In this document: one piece after another, positions 38,148 to 46,939 of the stretch
Position numbering within the stretch: the first letter of the stretch is position 1
Layout: every line of letters begins with the position of its first letter
Source: Flavobacteriaceae bacterium Ap0902
Lineage (GTDB): Bacteria; Bacteroidota; Bacteroidia; Flavobacteriales; Weeksellaceae
Assembly: GCA_009835005.1 (NCBI GenBank)
Contig: WTFG01000001.1
Coordinates: 62,001 to 126,000, forward strand
Direction: 5' to 3'
DNA length: 64,000 bases
The notes under the pieces: model-generated
Database searches by the model: none
What the model was told of the DNA's origin: nothing
Seen by the model: the letters and a program-made list of their open reading frames with translations, nothing else
Made by a program: the position numbers and the translations under genes

Positions 38148-40190
38148 CTAGGATAATTCCAATTTATCAAACAAAACTTTATTTCTTTGTTTAGCATCTT
38201 TAATTATTTTCTTAAACGGTAAAACCTCTATATAGGCCTTCGAATTTTTAGTTTCATAAAACTTAAAGTACCCCAGACCGTCCGGAGTTCTAACAAAACT
38301 TTCGTAATCCAATATTGAAATTAAAGAAGGGGTTAAGTCCGCAATAATATAGCAATAAAAAGGAGTTCTATTATCAGCATCGATTCTTTTACCTCTTATT
38401 TTAACTTTACCATTTATGGTCTCTTCTATATAAGTTCTTACTTGTTTAACTGGATCTTTTTCGTATATGCCATGAGTATAATTATCTCGTTCAGGTCTTT
38501 TGAACTCAACAATTGTAAATGATTCAAAAGGTATTTTATTTTCAGAAAATAACGTAGCCTTATCAAATATATCTTCTTTTTTAATCATCAAATCTATTCG
38601 CTTAGATGAAGTAGAGTTCAATTCAGTTATTTGTTTAAATAACTTATCGGATGCTAAAAAGGAATTGTATGTTAATCTCTCATCCAATAACCATAAGTTC
38701 TGATTATCATGAGGCACAGATTCTCCGGTCTCTCTAATAGGGAAGAATAAACTATGAACTATATCTTCATTTTGAAACTTATCTTCTTCATTAAGTTCTA
38801 TTAATTTTTCTAATAAGTCAATTACAGACCTTCTATGTATAACGTATCTTGCTAATTCAGTTTGACCAACTTCATTAAAGTTACTAAGGAATTTAGAGTA
38901 TAATTCTTGATATTCATCTAAATTACTTATATCCTTTTTCTGTTCTATCAATTCTATTCCTTCCGCTTTGACTTCACGTTTCCAATCAGATTCAATTTCA
39001 TATAGTTTTAAATCAAGTTCTTGATTATTTAAACCCAATGGCAACTTCTTAACCTTCTCTAAGTTATTTTTGACAACATTTTTATAGTTAGGATATTCAT
39101 TATTAATGATTGGTATGTACCTTTCTAGTTTTTCTTTTCTTAATTTTGATAGAGTTTCAGATAGTAGATTTTCAATACAGTTTAAACTCTCTTTTCTTAT
39201 TTTAGCCAAAGAAATTTCTTCATTCTCTTCAGAGTCGTCCTCTATCGTGAAATTAAAACTAGTTCTTGCTTCGTTTACATTTGTGTCTAGGTACTGACTT
39301 ACGACAAATACTTGAAAATAATATCCTGCAGAATCTTGATTATTAATTTTGAATTTAAGATCTTCTAAGTACTTTGATAAACCTTCATCTTTTACATTTC
39401 TCTGATGAGCACAATAGTATATCTTATGACTTTTCGCTTCATATGATTTTGTAATATATATATTAAACTCTTTATCTGATATAATAAATGATGAAGAAAG
39501 AATTTCTTTCTCAAACTCCTTATCAAATAGTTTACTCAATACAACCTCCTCACCATTTTGATTTTTCAAAATAATCTCAGGATCTATTTTTTGTATAAAA
39601 TATAATTGAAAGTGAGTAATTATCTGCCTAGCAATTTCTAAAATATTCTTGGAAATTTTATTTTCGTATTTCTTTTCAAATTTATATAAAGTTACTTTAG
39701 TTCCAGAATGACTAGAATTAGATATTCTTTCTATATAATGTTCGAATCCGTCTTTAGATTTTTTATAATTAAAACTTCTATTCTTTAAATAATTTTGAAA
39801 TAAATAATTACTGTCTATAATTAATTTTTCAAATGCCTTTAAGCAAATTAATCGACCTACACCCTTGCCACCTATTAATGCTTTTTTTTCTGAGTCAAAT
39901 TCTGAGAAAGATTTCAGGTTTTCATCATTCAAACCTATACCATTATCTTCAACTAAGAACGAATTAATGGGGTAATCCTCAATATTGTCTAAAGATTCTA
40001 AGGTCTCCACTTTTCCATTCCTTATTAAATGAATATTGATTATTCCCTTATTATTTTCACCAGGAAATTTTTCTTCAATAGCATGAATCGAATTACTAAT
40101 TACTTCAAACAATGGATAAAGTGCTTTTGTAACGGGTAAATACAATTTATTTACTCTATTTCTTAAATTTGTTGAGTTATTTGGATGCAT
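38148..40190 (-). CDS. GHKL (HSP90/MutL/MORC-like) ATPase fused to a probable PD-(D/E)XK nuclease
   Basis: 680 aa. The Bergerat ATP site is complete: N-box EVISN (E29, N33), G1 EDNGIG (81-86), G2 GGKGVGR (107-113) and SGT (162-164). A second domain and coiled region fill about 200-480. LWLLDERLTYNSFLASDK (499-516) is a family motif I remember from bacterial 'ATP-binding protein' entries. The C-terminus shows a nuclease pattern: RID (D533), then VEFKRP (E562, K564) and KQVRTY (Q583), i.e. D...ExK...Q. No signal peptide or membrane helix. By analogy with MORC/MutL-type ATPases in restriction and defence loci (Iyer, Abhiman and Aravind), I infer an anti-phage or DNA-surveillance role; this is inference. 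It is the one clearly accessory gene in a housekeeping stretch. Confidence 0.8.
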   Translation of the reverse strand: MHPNNSTNLRNRVNKLYLPVTKALYPLFEVISNSIHAIEEKFPGENNKGIINIHLIRNGKVETLESLDNIEDYPINSFLVEDNGIGLNDENLKSFSEFDSEKKALIGGKGVGRLICLKAFEKLIIDSNYLFQNYLKNRSFNYKKSKDGFEHYIERISNSSHSGTKVTLYKFEKKYENKISKNILEIARQIITHFQLYFIQKIDPEIILKNQNGEEVVLSKLFDKEFEKEILSSSFIISDKEFNIYITKSYEAKSHKIYYCAHQRNVKDEGLSKYLEDLKFKINNQDSAGYYFQVFVVSQYLDTNVNEARTSFNFTIEDDSEENEEISLAKIRKESLNCIENLLSETLSKLRKEKLERYIPIINNEYPNYKNVVKNNLEKVKKLPLGLNNQELDLKLYEIESDWKREVKAEGIELIEQKKDISNLDEYQELYSKFLSNFNEVGQTELARYVIHRRSVIDLLEKLIELNEEDKFQNEDIVHSLFFPIRETGESVPHDNQNLWLLDERLTYNSFLASDKLFKQITELNSTSSKRIDLMIKKEDIFDKATLFSENKIPFESFTIVEFKRPERDNYTHGIYEKDPVKQVRTYIEETINGKVKIRGKRIDADNRTPFYCYIIADLTPSLISILDYESFVRTPDGLGYFKFYETKNSKAYIEVLPFKKIIKDAKQRNKVLFDKLELS

Positions 40191-40261
40191 AAGGTTATAA
40201 TTAGAACTTATAGATATATAAAGAAGAGTTCAATAAAAATCTGAAGTTTAATAAAAAATCA

Positions 40262-40285
40262 TGATAGTATCATTTGATACTATCA
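40262..40285 (-). terminator. probable terminator of the GT39 gene (or operator of the ATPase gene)
   Basis: Perfect 11-bp inverted repeat TGATAGTATCA/TGATACTATCA with a 2-nt loop, 31 bp past the GT39 stop. On the minus strand it is followed by TGATTTTTTATT, which suits a terminator. The stem is AT-rich and also lies 72 bp before the ATPase-nuclease start, so an operator is possible. Confidence 0.6.
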
Positions 40286-40315
40286 AAGATATAATTATTT
40301 GAGGAAATATTAATT

Positions 40316-41905
40316 TCAATCCTCTATGTATCTTAAAATCACCGTGTCATAGTTCTCGAAAACTGTGGGTTGTCTAAAGATGGTTTGGAATTCTGTTTTA
40401 AAGAGCATCTGATCTCTGATGACCTTATTTTTGGTTAAAACCAAGGTTTGTGGGTGCTTATTTAGATATTCAATAAGTTCTTCTTCTCTATGAAATACAG
40501 TAAAGGTTCTTTGAAAATTGAAGTTAAAGGCTGGATCATAGTTTTTATATACCACCACTTCTTTATTTTTGATATAGGTTTCTGCCTGAACAACAGGCGT
40601 AATTTTAGATAAGTTAGGATAAATAAAAAAGAATATGGTGAGGGATATGATTACCCATAAAACTGCAATAGAATAAATCCATTTAAAATCATTTCTCTTT
40701 AAATATCGTACCCAAATATACCCCAGCGAGGCTAACATCAAGAGCATAAAAGGTACTGCTATATAAACCTGAGGATTAGAGAGTAAAGGATGATCAAATA
40801 AAATATAAACAGCAACTGGTAATGCTAAACTCACCAGAGAGATAAGCGATAATGAAACAGTGTTTTGCCAACTTTTCCCAGTTTTATAAATCATGGTTTC
40901 TTCTAAATATCCACCTACGAGTATGGCTAAAAAAGGCATGGCCGGTAGAGTATAATTAGGTAATTTAGTTCCTGAAATGCTAAAAAACCCAATCACAACT
41001 ACACTCACAACTAATGAATAACCAATTAAATCACTTCTTTTATAGAACTTATACCCATGCCATAATCCTTGTGGAATAAAGGCTCCGAAAGGGAAAAGCC
41101 CCAACAATACAAAAAGCCATGTGATTAAGAAAATGCCTCCGTGCCCCTCCATTTCGCTATTAAATCTTTCTAGATTATGTTGAACAAAGAACCCTTGGGT
41201 AAAGGCACCATCTGTGGTAAAATGAATCCAAATAAACCACGGCGCTGATATTAATAAAACGATTAAACCGCCAAGAATTGGTTTAAACTTTAATATCTGT
41301 GAAATGCTAAATTTCCTTTGAATAATAAGAAATAAAAGGACATTTAACCCTGTTAATCCTATCGCTACGGGTCCTTTGGCAAGGGTGGCCAACCCAATAC
41401 AGATATAAAATAACCAAAGATGACCCTGCTTTCCTGATTTATAAAATTCAAAAAACAAAAGCCAACCAGTTCCTAAAAAAGCCAATAAATAAGGATCTGG
41501 AACGGCTAAATGAAATTCCTGAATCCAAAAGAAGGAACACCATAAAATCATTAGTGCTAAACGTGCTACATTTAGAAAAATATGCTTGCGTAGAAACGCA
41601 TAAAAATAAGTGATAAATCCTGCGCCAAGTAATGCTCCAAAAAATCTTGCTCCCCACTCATTGACACCAAAAAGTGTATACCCAAATTGCATAAAGAAAT
41701 AATGCAAAGGCGGTTTATCCGTTCTTAAAAAGTCATTGAATGTGGGTAAAAAAGCATGTCCTTGAAACATTTCCCGTGCTGCCTCTGCATTCTTGGCTTC
41801 GTCTAATATGCTGATAGGATATCCCCAAATATTCGCTGCACACAGAAATAAACTAATAATAAAAACGACTAGAAGTTCGGATTTACGGTTCAAAAGCATT
41901 TGCAT
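40316..41905 (-). CDS. GT39/ArnT-like membrane glycosyltransferase
   Basis: 529 aa with about 12 membrane helices. The first periplasmic loop has ISILDEAKNAEAAREM, the acidic DE motif of GT-C enzymes, then FLRTDKPPLHYF. These enzymes move a sugar from a polyprenyl-phosphate donor to lipid or protein on the periplasmic side. It is divergent from a GT2 polyprenyl-phosphate glycosyltransferase that could make the donor. Confidence 0.9.
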   Translation of the reverse strand: MQMLLNRKSELLVVFIISLFLCAANIWGYPISILDEAKNAEAAREMFQGHAFLPTFNDFLRTDKPPLHYFFMQFGYTLFGVNEWGARFFGALLGAGFITYFYAFLRKHIFLNVARLALMILWCSFFWIQEFHLAVPDPYLLAFLGTGWLLFFEFYKSGKQGHLWLFYICIGLATLAKGPVAIGLTGLNVLLFLIIQRKFSISQILKFKPILGGLIVLLISAPWFIWIHFTTDGAFTQGFFVQHNLERFNSEMEGHGGIFLITWLFVLLGLFPFGAFIPQGLWHGYKFYKRSDLIGYSLVVSVVVIGFFSISGTKLPNYTLPAMPFLAILVGGYLEETMIYKTGKSWQNTVSLSLISLVSLALPVAVYILFDHPLLSNPQVYIAVPFMLLMLASLGYIWVRYLKRNDFKWIYSIAVLWVIISLTIFFFIYPNLSKITPVVQAETYIKNKEVVVYKNYDPAFNFNFQRTFTVFHREEELIEYLNKHPQTLVLTKNKVIRDQMLFKTEFQTIFRQPTVFENYDTVILRYIED

Positions 41906-41914
41906 AATTTAAAG

Positions 41915-41922
41915 TATATTTG
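41915..41922 (+). promoter_or_regulatory. candidate -7 box for the GT2 gene
   Basis: TATATTTG, fits TAnnTTTG, 37 bp before the ATG. Confidence 0.4.
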
Positions 41923-41959
41923 TGCAGCAATTTTATCTTGCTAAAATACAACTTACCTA

Positions 41960-42922
41960 ATGAATACTAGCATAAGGCCTTTTTTATCTATTGTGATTCC
42001 TGTTTATAACGAAGAGGAAAATGTACAACTTTTGGCAGATCGTGTAGACCAAGCATTGGCGGACTACGATTATGAAATGATCTTAGTCGATGATGGCTCT
42101 ACAGATTATACAAGACAGAAAGCAAAAGCTATAGATAATCCCAATTTAATTTTGGTGGAACTCAAGAAAAATTATGGACAATCCTTGGCGCTTGCCGCTG
42201 GAATAGATTTGGCCAAGGGTGACTATGTAGTCACACTAGATGGTGATTTACAAAACGATCCTTTGGACATCCCAATGATGGTACAGACCATGCAAGAGGG
42301 GGATTTTGACGTGGTAACAGGAATTCGCCAAAAACGTAAAGATAATTTTGTAAGAACAATTCCATCCAAGATTGCTAACTTTTTGGTGAGCAAAGCAACG
42401 CATATGGACATCAAGGACAATGGGTGTGCGCTCAAGGTATTTAATAAAGAGACAGCCAAAGATTTAAATTTATATGGTGAAATGCACCGTTTCATCAATT
42501 TACTAGCTTTTTTGAATGGTGCTAGAATAGAACAAGTTCCTGTACGTCACCACGCTAGGCAATTCGGTAAATCAAAATATGGACTGGGTAGAACGTTTAA
42601 AGTAATCAATGATTTAACGTTGATTATCTTTATGCGTAAATACTTGCAAAGACCTGTACACCTCTTTGGGAATGCGGGTTTAATTGCCCTGATTTTAGGT
42701 GGTTTGGCTATGTTCTGGCTTGCGATTGTAAAATTTGGCTTTGGAGAGGACATTGGCTCTAGACCTCTTTTGATTATTGGCGTGATGTTATTACTGGCAG
42801 GAATTCAACTGATTACCATGGGAATCGTAGTAGATTTATTAATGAAGACCTATTATGAATCTCAATCCATGAGACCATACCGCATTAGAAAAATTACCCA
42901 AGGTGAAGAACACATGGCGTAA
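41960..42922 (+). CDS. GT2 polyprenyl-phosphate glycosyltransferase (DPM1/GtrB-like)
   Basis: 320 aa. The N-terminal GT-A domain has IPVYNEEENVQLL, LVDDGSTD and LDGDLQNDP (donor and metal Asp residues). Two C-terminal membrane helices (about 233-258 and 268-292) anchor it. It probably loads a sugar onto undecaprenyl phosphate for the adjacent GT39 enzyme. The next gene begins 20 bp inside its 3' end. Confidence 0.92.
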   Translation: MNTSIRPFLSIVIPVYNEEENVQLLADRVDQALADYDYEMILVDDGSTDYTRQKAKAIDNPNLILVELKKNYGQSLALAAGIDLAKGDYVVTLDGDLQNDPLDIPMMVQTMQEGDFDVVTGIRQKRKDNFVRTIPSKIANFLVSKATHMDIKDNGCALKVFNKETAKDLNLYGEMHRFINLLAFLNGARIEQVPVRHHARQFGKSKYGLGRTFKVINDLTLIIFMRKYLQRPVHLFGNAGLIALILGGLAMFWLAIVKFGFGEDIGSRPLLIIGVMLLLAGIQLITMGIVVDLLMKTYYESQSMRPYRIRKITQGEEHMA

Positions 42923-43757
42923 ACATCTCTTTACTACACTCAAGATTTTGATTAGTCTAGGCTTGCTCTACTTTGTCATGAGCAAGATAGACTGGGATTT
43001 TCTTATAGAGGAATGGAAGTCCGCGAATAAATGGTTTTTAGTCCTTGCTTTTTTCTCATTTATTTTGTCGCAAATATTTTCTGTATTCCGGGTAGATTTA
43101 TTCTTTCAAAAAGCAGGAGTACACCTATCTTTTTGGAGCAATGCAAGATTATATCTACTTGGTATGTTCTATAATTTCTTTATTCCTGGTGGGGTGGGTG
43201 GGGATGCTTATAAAGTTTATGCCTTGCACAAAGAATTTAAACAACCCATAAAAACATTAACCTCCGCAGTGTTTTTTGATCGCTTGATTGGTCTATGTGC
43301 GATTTGTATTCTAATCTGTCTTGGGGTTTTCTTTATACCCATTCCCATTGATTTATGGATTAAAGTAGTAGCTGTTGCTGTTGGTGCTATTAGTATTTTG
43401 GCAGGTCCCAAAATATTAGGTTTAATTTTTCCCCGATTTAAGGCTATCTTCTATCCTACCCTATTTTATTCTTTTATCATACAGGGTTTTCAAATCGGCA
43501 CGATTGTATTGTCACTACTCGCCACGCATCCAGAAGATAATCTTTTGGTATATACCTTGATATTTTTAGCCTCTAGTATCCTATCTATTGTTTCATTTGC
43601 TGGGATAGGAATCAGAGAAACCGTGTTTTATTATGCGGCAACGTACTTAGATTTCAATCCCGATGTGGCAGCAGGAATTGCTCTTAATTTTTCTATTATT
43701 ACCCTTATCACTTCTTTGTTTGGTGTGATTTATTTATTTAAAAAAATTAAATACTGA
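42903..43757 (+). CDS. flippase-like integral membrane protein (YbhN/LPG-synthase TM family)
   Basis: 284 aa with about 7-8 membrane helices and the family motif FFNFFIPGGVGGDAYKVY seen here as YNFFIPGGVGGDAYKVYAL. The family includes the membrane part of lysyl-phosphatidylglycerol synthase, and members often accompany polyprenyl-sugar pathways. Start: GTG at 42903, because no ATG occurs in frame before the first helix; the gene overlaps its neighbour by 20 bp, which suggests coupling. Confidence 0.88.
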   Translation: MKNTWRKHLFTTLKILISLGLLYFVMSKIDWDFLIEEWKSANKWFLVLAFFSFILSQIFSVFRVDLFFQKAGVHLSFWSNARLYLLGMFYNFFIPGGVGGDAYKVYALHKEFKQPIKTLTSAVFFDRLIGLCAICILICLGVFFIPIPIDLWIKVVAVAVGAISILAGPKILGLIFPRFKAIFYPTLFYSFIIQGFQIGTIVLSLLATHPEDNLLVYTLIFLASSILSIVSFAGIGIRETVFYYAATYLDFNPDVAAGIALNFSIITLITSLFGVIYLFKKIKY

Positions 43758-44479
43758 TGCGCATTATTTCTCTCGTTCCGTCTATTACAGAATTATTGTT
43801 TGATTTAGGTTTAAAATATCAAATCATAGGGAGAACTAAATTCTGCGTTCACCCACATCCAGAAGTAAATGATATCCAACGATTTGGAGGCACCAAAAAC
43901 ATTCATTTAGATAGAATAAAAGAAGCCAAAGCCGATTTAATCATCGCCAACAAAGAAGAAAACTTAAAATCAGAAATAGAAGAATTACAGCAAACAGAAA
44001 ATGTCCTAATCACCGATATTTCGACTTTAGAAGAAAATAATGCGATGATTAGAGAGATTGGAAGATTGACTCATTCCACTGAAAAAGCCGAAGTATTAAT
44101 AGATGAAATTAACCACGCTTTTGATACTTTAGAAATTATCAAAGAAAAACACACAGCCTTATATCTGATTTGGCAAGAACCGTATATGAGTATTGGGCAT
44201 GATACTTTTATCCATGAAATGATGGATTTCGCAGGTTTTAAAAATATTTTAAGGGATAAAACCCGTTATCCAGAGGTAATACCAGAGGATAATATTAATC
44301 CAGCGTATATTCTACTTTCTTCCGAGCCCTACCCATTTGAAGAAAAACATATTCCTGCGATACAAGAAAAATTCCCAAATAGTCAGGTAATTCTAGTAGA
44401 TGGCGAAATGTTTAGTTGGTACGGAAGTAGAATGCGATGGGCACCTGCTTATTTTTTAAATTTAAGGAAATCTCTTTAA
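43757..44479 (+). CDS. BtuF-like helical-backbone metal/cobalamin-binding protein, no signal peptide
   Basis: 240 aa resembling ABC-transporter binding proteins of the BtuF/FhuD fold: IISLVPSITELLFDLG at the start, then LIIANKEEN, and a C-terminal WYGSRMRWAPAYF. Unlike a normal transporter partner it begins directly with the mature fold, with no signal peptide, and no permease or ATPase gene is near. Its start overlaps the previous stop (TGATG). It might be a cytosolic binding protein or enzyme-like relative. Confidence 0.85.
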   Translation: MRIISLVPSITELLFDLGLKYQIIGRTKFCVHPHPEVNDIQRFGGTKNIHLDRIKEAKADLIIANKEENLKSEIEELQQTENVLITDISTLEENNAMIREIGRLTHSTEKAEVLIDEINHAFDTLEIIKEKHTALYLIWQEPYMSIGHDTFIHEMMDFAGFKNILRDKTRYPEVIPEDNINPAYILLSSEPYPFEEKHIPAIQEKFPNSQVILVDGEMFSWYGSRMRWAPAYFLNLRKSL

Positions 44480-44503
44480 AGTCATTTTAAAATTTAATCA
44501 TAA

Positions 44504-44533
44504 AAAACCTTGCTCCCTAAGAAACAAGGTTTT
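44504..44533. terminator. bidirectional terminator between convergent genes
   Basis: AAAACCTTG (44504-44512) with CAAGGTTTT (44525-44533), between the BtuF-like gene and the PLP lyase gene. Confidence 0.8.
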
Positions 44534-44564
44534 GTAAACATTAAATAGTATAAAGAAATATATG

Positions 44565-45812
44565 TTATATGGTTTCTAACGCTTGATTTAAATCCCAAAT
44601 TAAATCTTCGTAATTTTCTACGCCTACAGACAGTCTAATCAAATTATCTGTAACACCCAATCGCTGTAAATCCTCTTCTGGAACACCAGCATGTGTCATG
44701 GTTTTTGGATGTTGCACAAGACTTTCTGTAGAGCCTAAACTTACTGCAAGTTTAATCAATTCTAATTGATTCAAGACTTTAAAGACCTCTTTCTCTCCTC
44801 CTTTTACTTCAAAAGCAATCATGGCTCCTGGTCCACTGTTTTGTCTTTTATAAATTTTATATTCTTCTGAGTTTTTCGCAAGTTGCCCTAAATAATATAC
44901 CTTTTCTACTTTTGGGTGATCTTTTAAGAAATCGGCAACTTGGATAGCATTCGCTTGTTGAGCTTCCATTCTGATTTTTAAAGTCTCTAGACTTCTCATG
45001 AGTAACCAACCTGTATAAGGTGCCGCCATATTCCCAAGGAATGTTCTGAGTCCTTTAATTCTAGCCATTAATTCATCAGAACCTAAAACAACACCAGCGA
45101 TTAAATCACTATGCCCACCAATGTATTTGGTAGCAGAATATATCACTAAATCTGCTCCGTGCGCTAAAGGATGTTGCCAAAGTGGCCCCATATAGGTATT
45201 ATCTGCAGCAAAGTAAACAGGCTTATCTTCTGTAGCATATTTCTCTTTGATGCGCTTACAAACATCAAAATCAATCAAAGCATTCGTAGGATTAGCAGGG
45301 GTTTCACAATAAACCAATTTTAATTTATCTGCCTTTCCAGTTTTTTCAATGTTCGCAATAATCTCTTCTTCTGACTGTCCAGCATAAAATTCAACAACGT
45401 CAATCTGGAATTGGGGTAAAACTTCATGTATAAAATGATCTGTACCACCATATACAGGACGGCTATATAATAACAAGTCTCCTGGCTTCAAAAATTCCAA
45501 TAAAACTGTACTTATGGCGGCCATCCCACTTTCAAAGACTGCAGCTTGGTCTGCTTTGTCCCACAAACATAGCCTTTCTTCTAGTATTTGTAGATTAGGA
45601 TTATTAAGTCTAGAATAAATCAATCCAGATTTCTCGTTCTCATTTGGTTCACGCTTACCATAAGCAAGTTCAAAAAAGGCTTTCCCGTCTTCTGCTTTAT
45701 CAAAAACAAAAGTTGACGTTTGAAAAACAGGACTTTTAATGGCCCCCTCTGATAAACTTGGTTTAAAACCATGGCTCATCATTTTACTTTCTGGATGGAA
45801 TTTATGACTCAT
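44565..45812 (-). CDS. Cys/Met-metabolism PLP enzyme (cystathionine gamma-synthase/lyase family)
   Basis: 415 aa fold-type I PLP enzyme. The cofactor Lys is K229 in IYSATKYIGGHSD, with YSRLNNPNLQILEERL and ADNTYMGP as family motifs. It could be a cystathionine gamma-lyase or gamma-synthase, or methionine gamma-lyase; the sequence alone does not decide. Stands alone between two convergent or divergent units. Confidence 0.9.
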   Translation of the reverse strand: MSHKFHPESKMMSHGFKPSLSEGAIKSPVFQTSTFVFDKAEDGKAFFELAYGKREPNENEKSGLIYSRLNNPNLQILEERLCLWDKADQAAVFESGMAAISTVLLEFLKPGDLLLYSRPVYGGTDHFIHEVLPQFQIDVVEFYAGQSEEEIIANIEKTGKADKLKLVYCETPANPTNALIDFDVCKRIKEKYATEDKPVYFAADNTYMGPLWQHPLAHGADLVIYSATKYIGGHSDLIAGVVLGSDELMARIKGLRTFLGNMAAPYTGWLLMRSLETLKIRMEAQQANAIQVADFLKDHPKVEKVYYLGQLAKNSEEYKIYKRQNSGPGAMIAFEVKGGEKEVFKVLNQLELIKLAVSLGSTESLVQHPKTMTHAGVPEEDLQRLGVTDNLIRLSVGVENYEDLIWDLNQALETI

Positions 45813-45929
45813 AAAAAAATTATTTGCTTAAATATATGAAAAGTTTGGCATAGAGTATAAGACCTTATAAAAATCATTTGATATTTAAACTTCGAATTCA
45901 TAACTTAGTGTAATTAAAATTAGATTGCT

Positions 45930-46040
45930 ATGATTTCTGCCTATATTATTTTATCTGTTTTGGTTTTGGCTTTTTGCTGTATTGTATTTTTTAAATTAAA
46001 GGAATACAGATCATTGGATGAGAATTCTGATATCCTGTGA
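45930..46040 (+). CDS. possible 36-aa single-helix membrane protein
   Basis: A short ATG-to-TGA frame encodes MISAYIILSVLVLAFCC and a further hydrophobic stretch, then a charged tail (KLKEYRSLDENSDIL). One membrane helix with a cytosolic acidic tail. It resembles small accessory membrane subunits in general layout, but no family can be named. Intergenic, same strand as trmN6, 90 bp before it. Nothing else was seen in the 317-bp gap. Confidence 0.4.
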   Translation: MISAYIILSVLVLAFCCIVFFKLKEYRSLDENSDIL

Positions 46041-46129
46041 AATAATCTTCAGGTTTGATTATAATTCATCCTATTAAAGTACTTGGTCATGATTCGCTAA
46101 TTTTGCTTTTCATTGACTAAAACTTTGCT

Positions 46130-46834
46130 TTGTCTATTTTTAAATTTAAACAATTTCAAATCCAACAGCAAAATGCTGCCGCTAAGGTGGGAACCGATGG
46201 GGTTCTACTTGGTGCTTGGGTAGATTTAATACCAAAGCCTGCTACTATTCTAGATATTGGGACAGGCACAGGTCTTATTGCTTTGATGCTAGCCCAGCGA
46301 TCTCCAAATAGTCAAATTACGGCTATTGAAATTGATGATCGCGCCTACAAACAAGCTCAATTTAATTTTGAACATAGTCCATGGGCTCATCATTTAAGGG
46401 TTCTGCATACCGCACTCCAAGATTATACTCCATCAACTAAGTATGATTTAATTATTTCTAATCCTCCATTTTATAAAGAAGATGTGCTCTCCAAAAATCA
46501 ACGCAGAGATAAGGCTAGAAACGTCAAACATCTTCCTTTTGATTTATTAATAAAAAAAAGTGTATCTCTTTTAAGCCATAAAGGCCAACTAGCAGTAATT
46601 ATACCTTATGATTCTGAGCAGCCTTTTATAGATTTATCTAAAAGACATAACCTATACCCAATAGAAGTTTGCAGGGTAAAGGGTAATCCAAAAGCGCCTG
46701 TTAAACGTAGCCTTTTATTATTTGGAAAAAATGAATCCAATGTAAATAGCCATGAATTAATCATAGAAGAATTACGCCACGTTTATACCAGTGATTATAT
46801 TAATCTTACCAAAGATTTTTATTTAAACATGTGA
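46130..46834 (+). CDS. trmN6: tRNA1(Val) (adenine-37-N6)-methyltransferase
   Basis: 234 aa. The SAM motif DIGTGTGLIALMLAQ, the catalytic LIISNPPFYK and the N-terminal FKFKQFQIQQQNAAAKVGTD mark YfiC/TrmN6. The start is TTG at 46130: a TAA stop lies four codons upstream in frame, and the first in-frame ATG is well inside the conserved SAM fold. Confidence 0.92.
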   Translation: MSIFKFKQFQIQQQNAAAKVGTDGVLLGAWVDLIPKPATILDIGTGTGLIALMLAQRSPNSQITAIEIDDRAYKQAQFNFEHSPWAHHLRVLHTALQDYTPSTKYDLIISNPPFYKEDVLSKNQRRDKARNVKHLPFDLLIKKSVSLLSHKGQLAVIIPYDSEQPFIDLSKRHNLYPIEVCRVKGNPKAPVKRSLLLFGKNESNVNSHELIIEELRHVYTSDYINLTKDFYLNM

Positions 46835-46914
46835 TAAACGTTGTATGTAGAAAGTCTTTTTAATATGGGAGCAAGAATAGGGCGGCAACTTAGTGTTTAT
46901 CCCTTATCATAATG

Positions 46915-46922
46915 TATTTTTG
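46915..46922 (+). promoter_or_regulatory. candidate -7 box for the SpecificRecomb gene
   Basis: TATTTTTG, fits TAnnTTTG, 17 bp before the ATG. Confidence 0.4.
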
Positions 46923-46939
46923 TAATTTGATTAATATAT

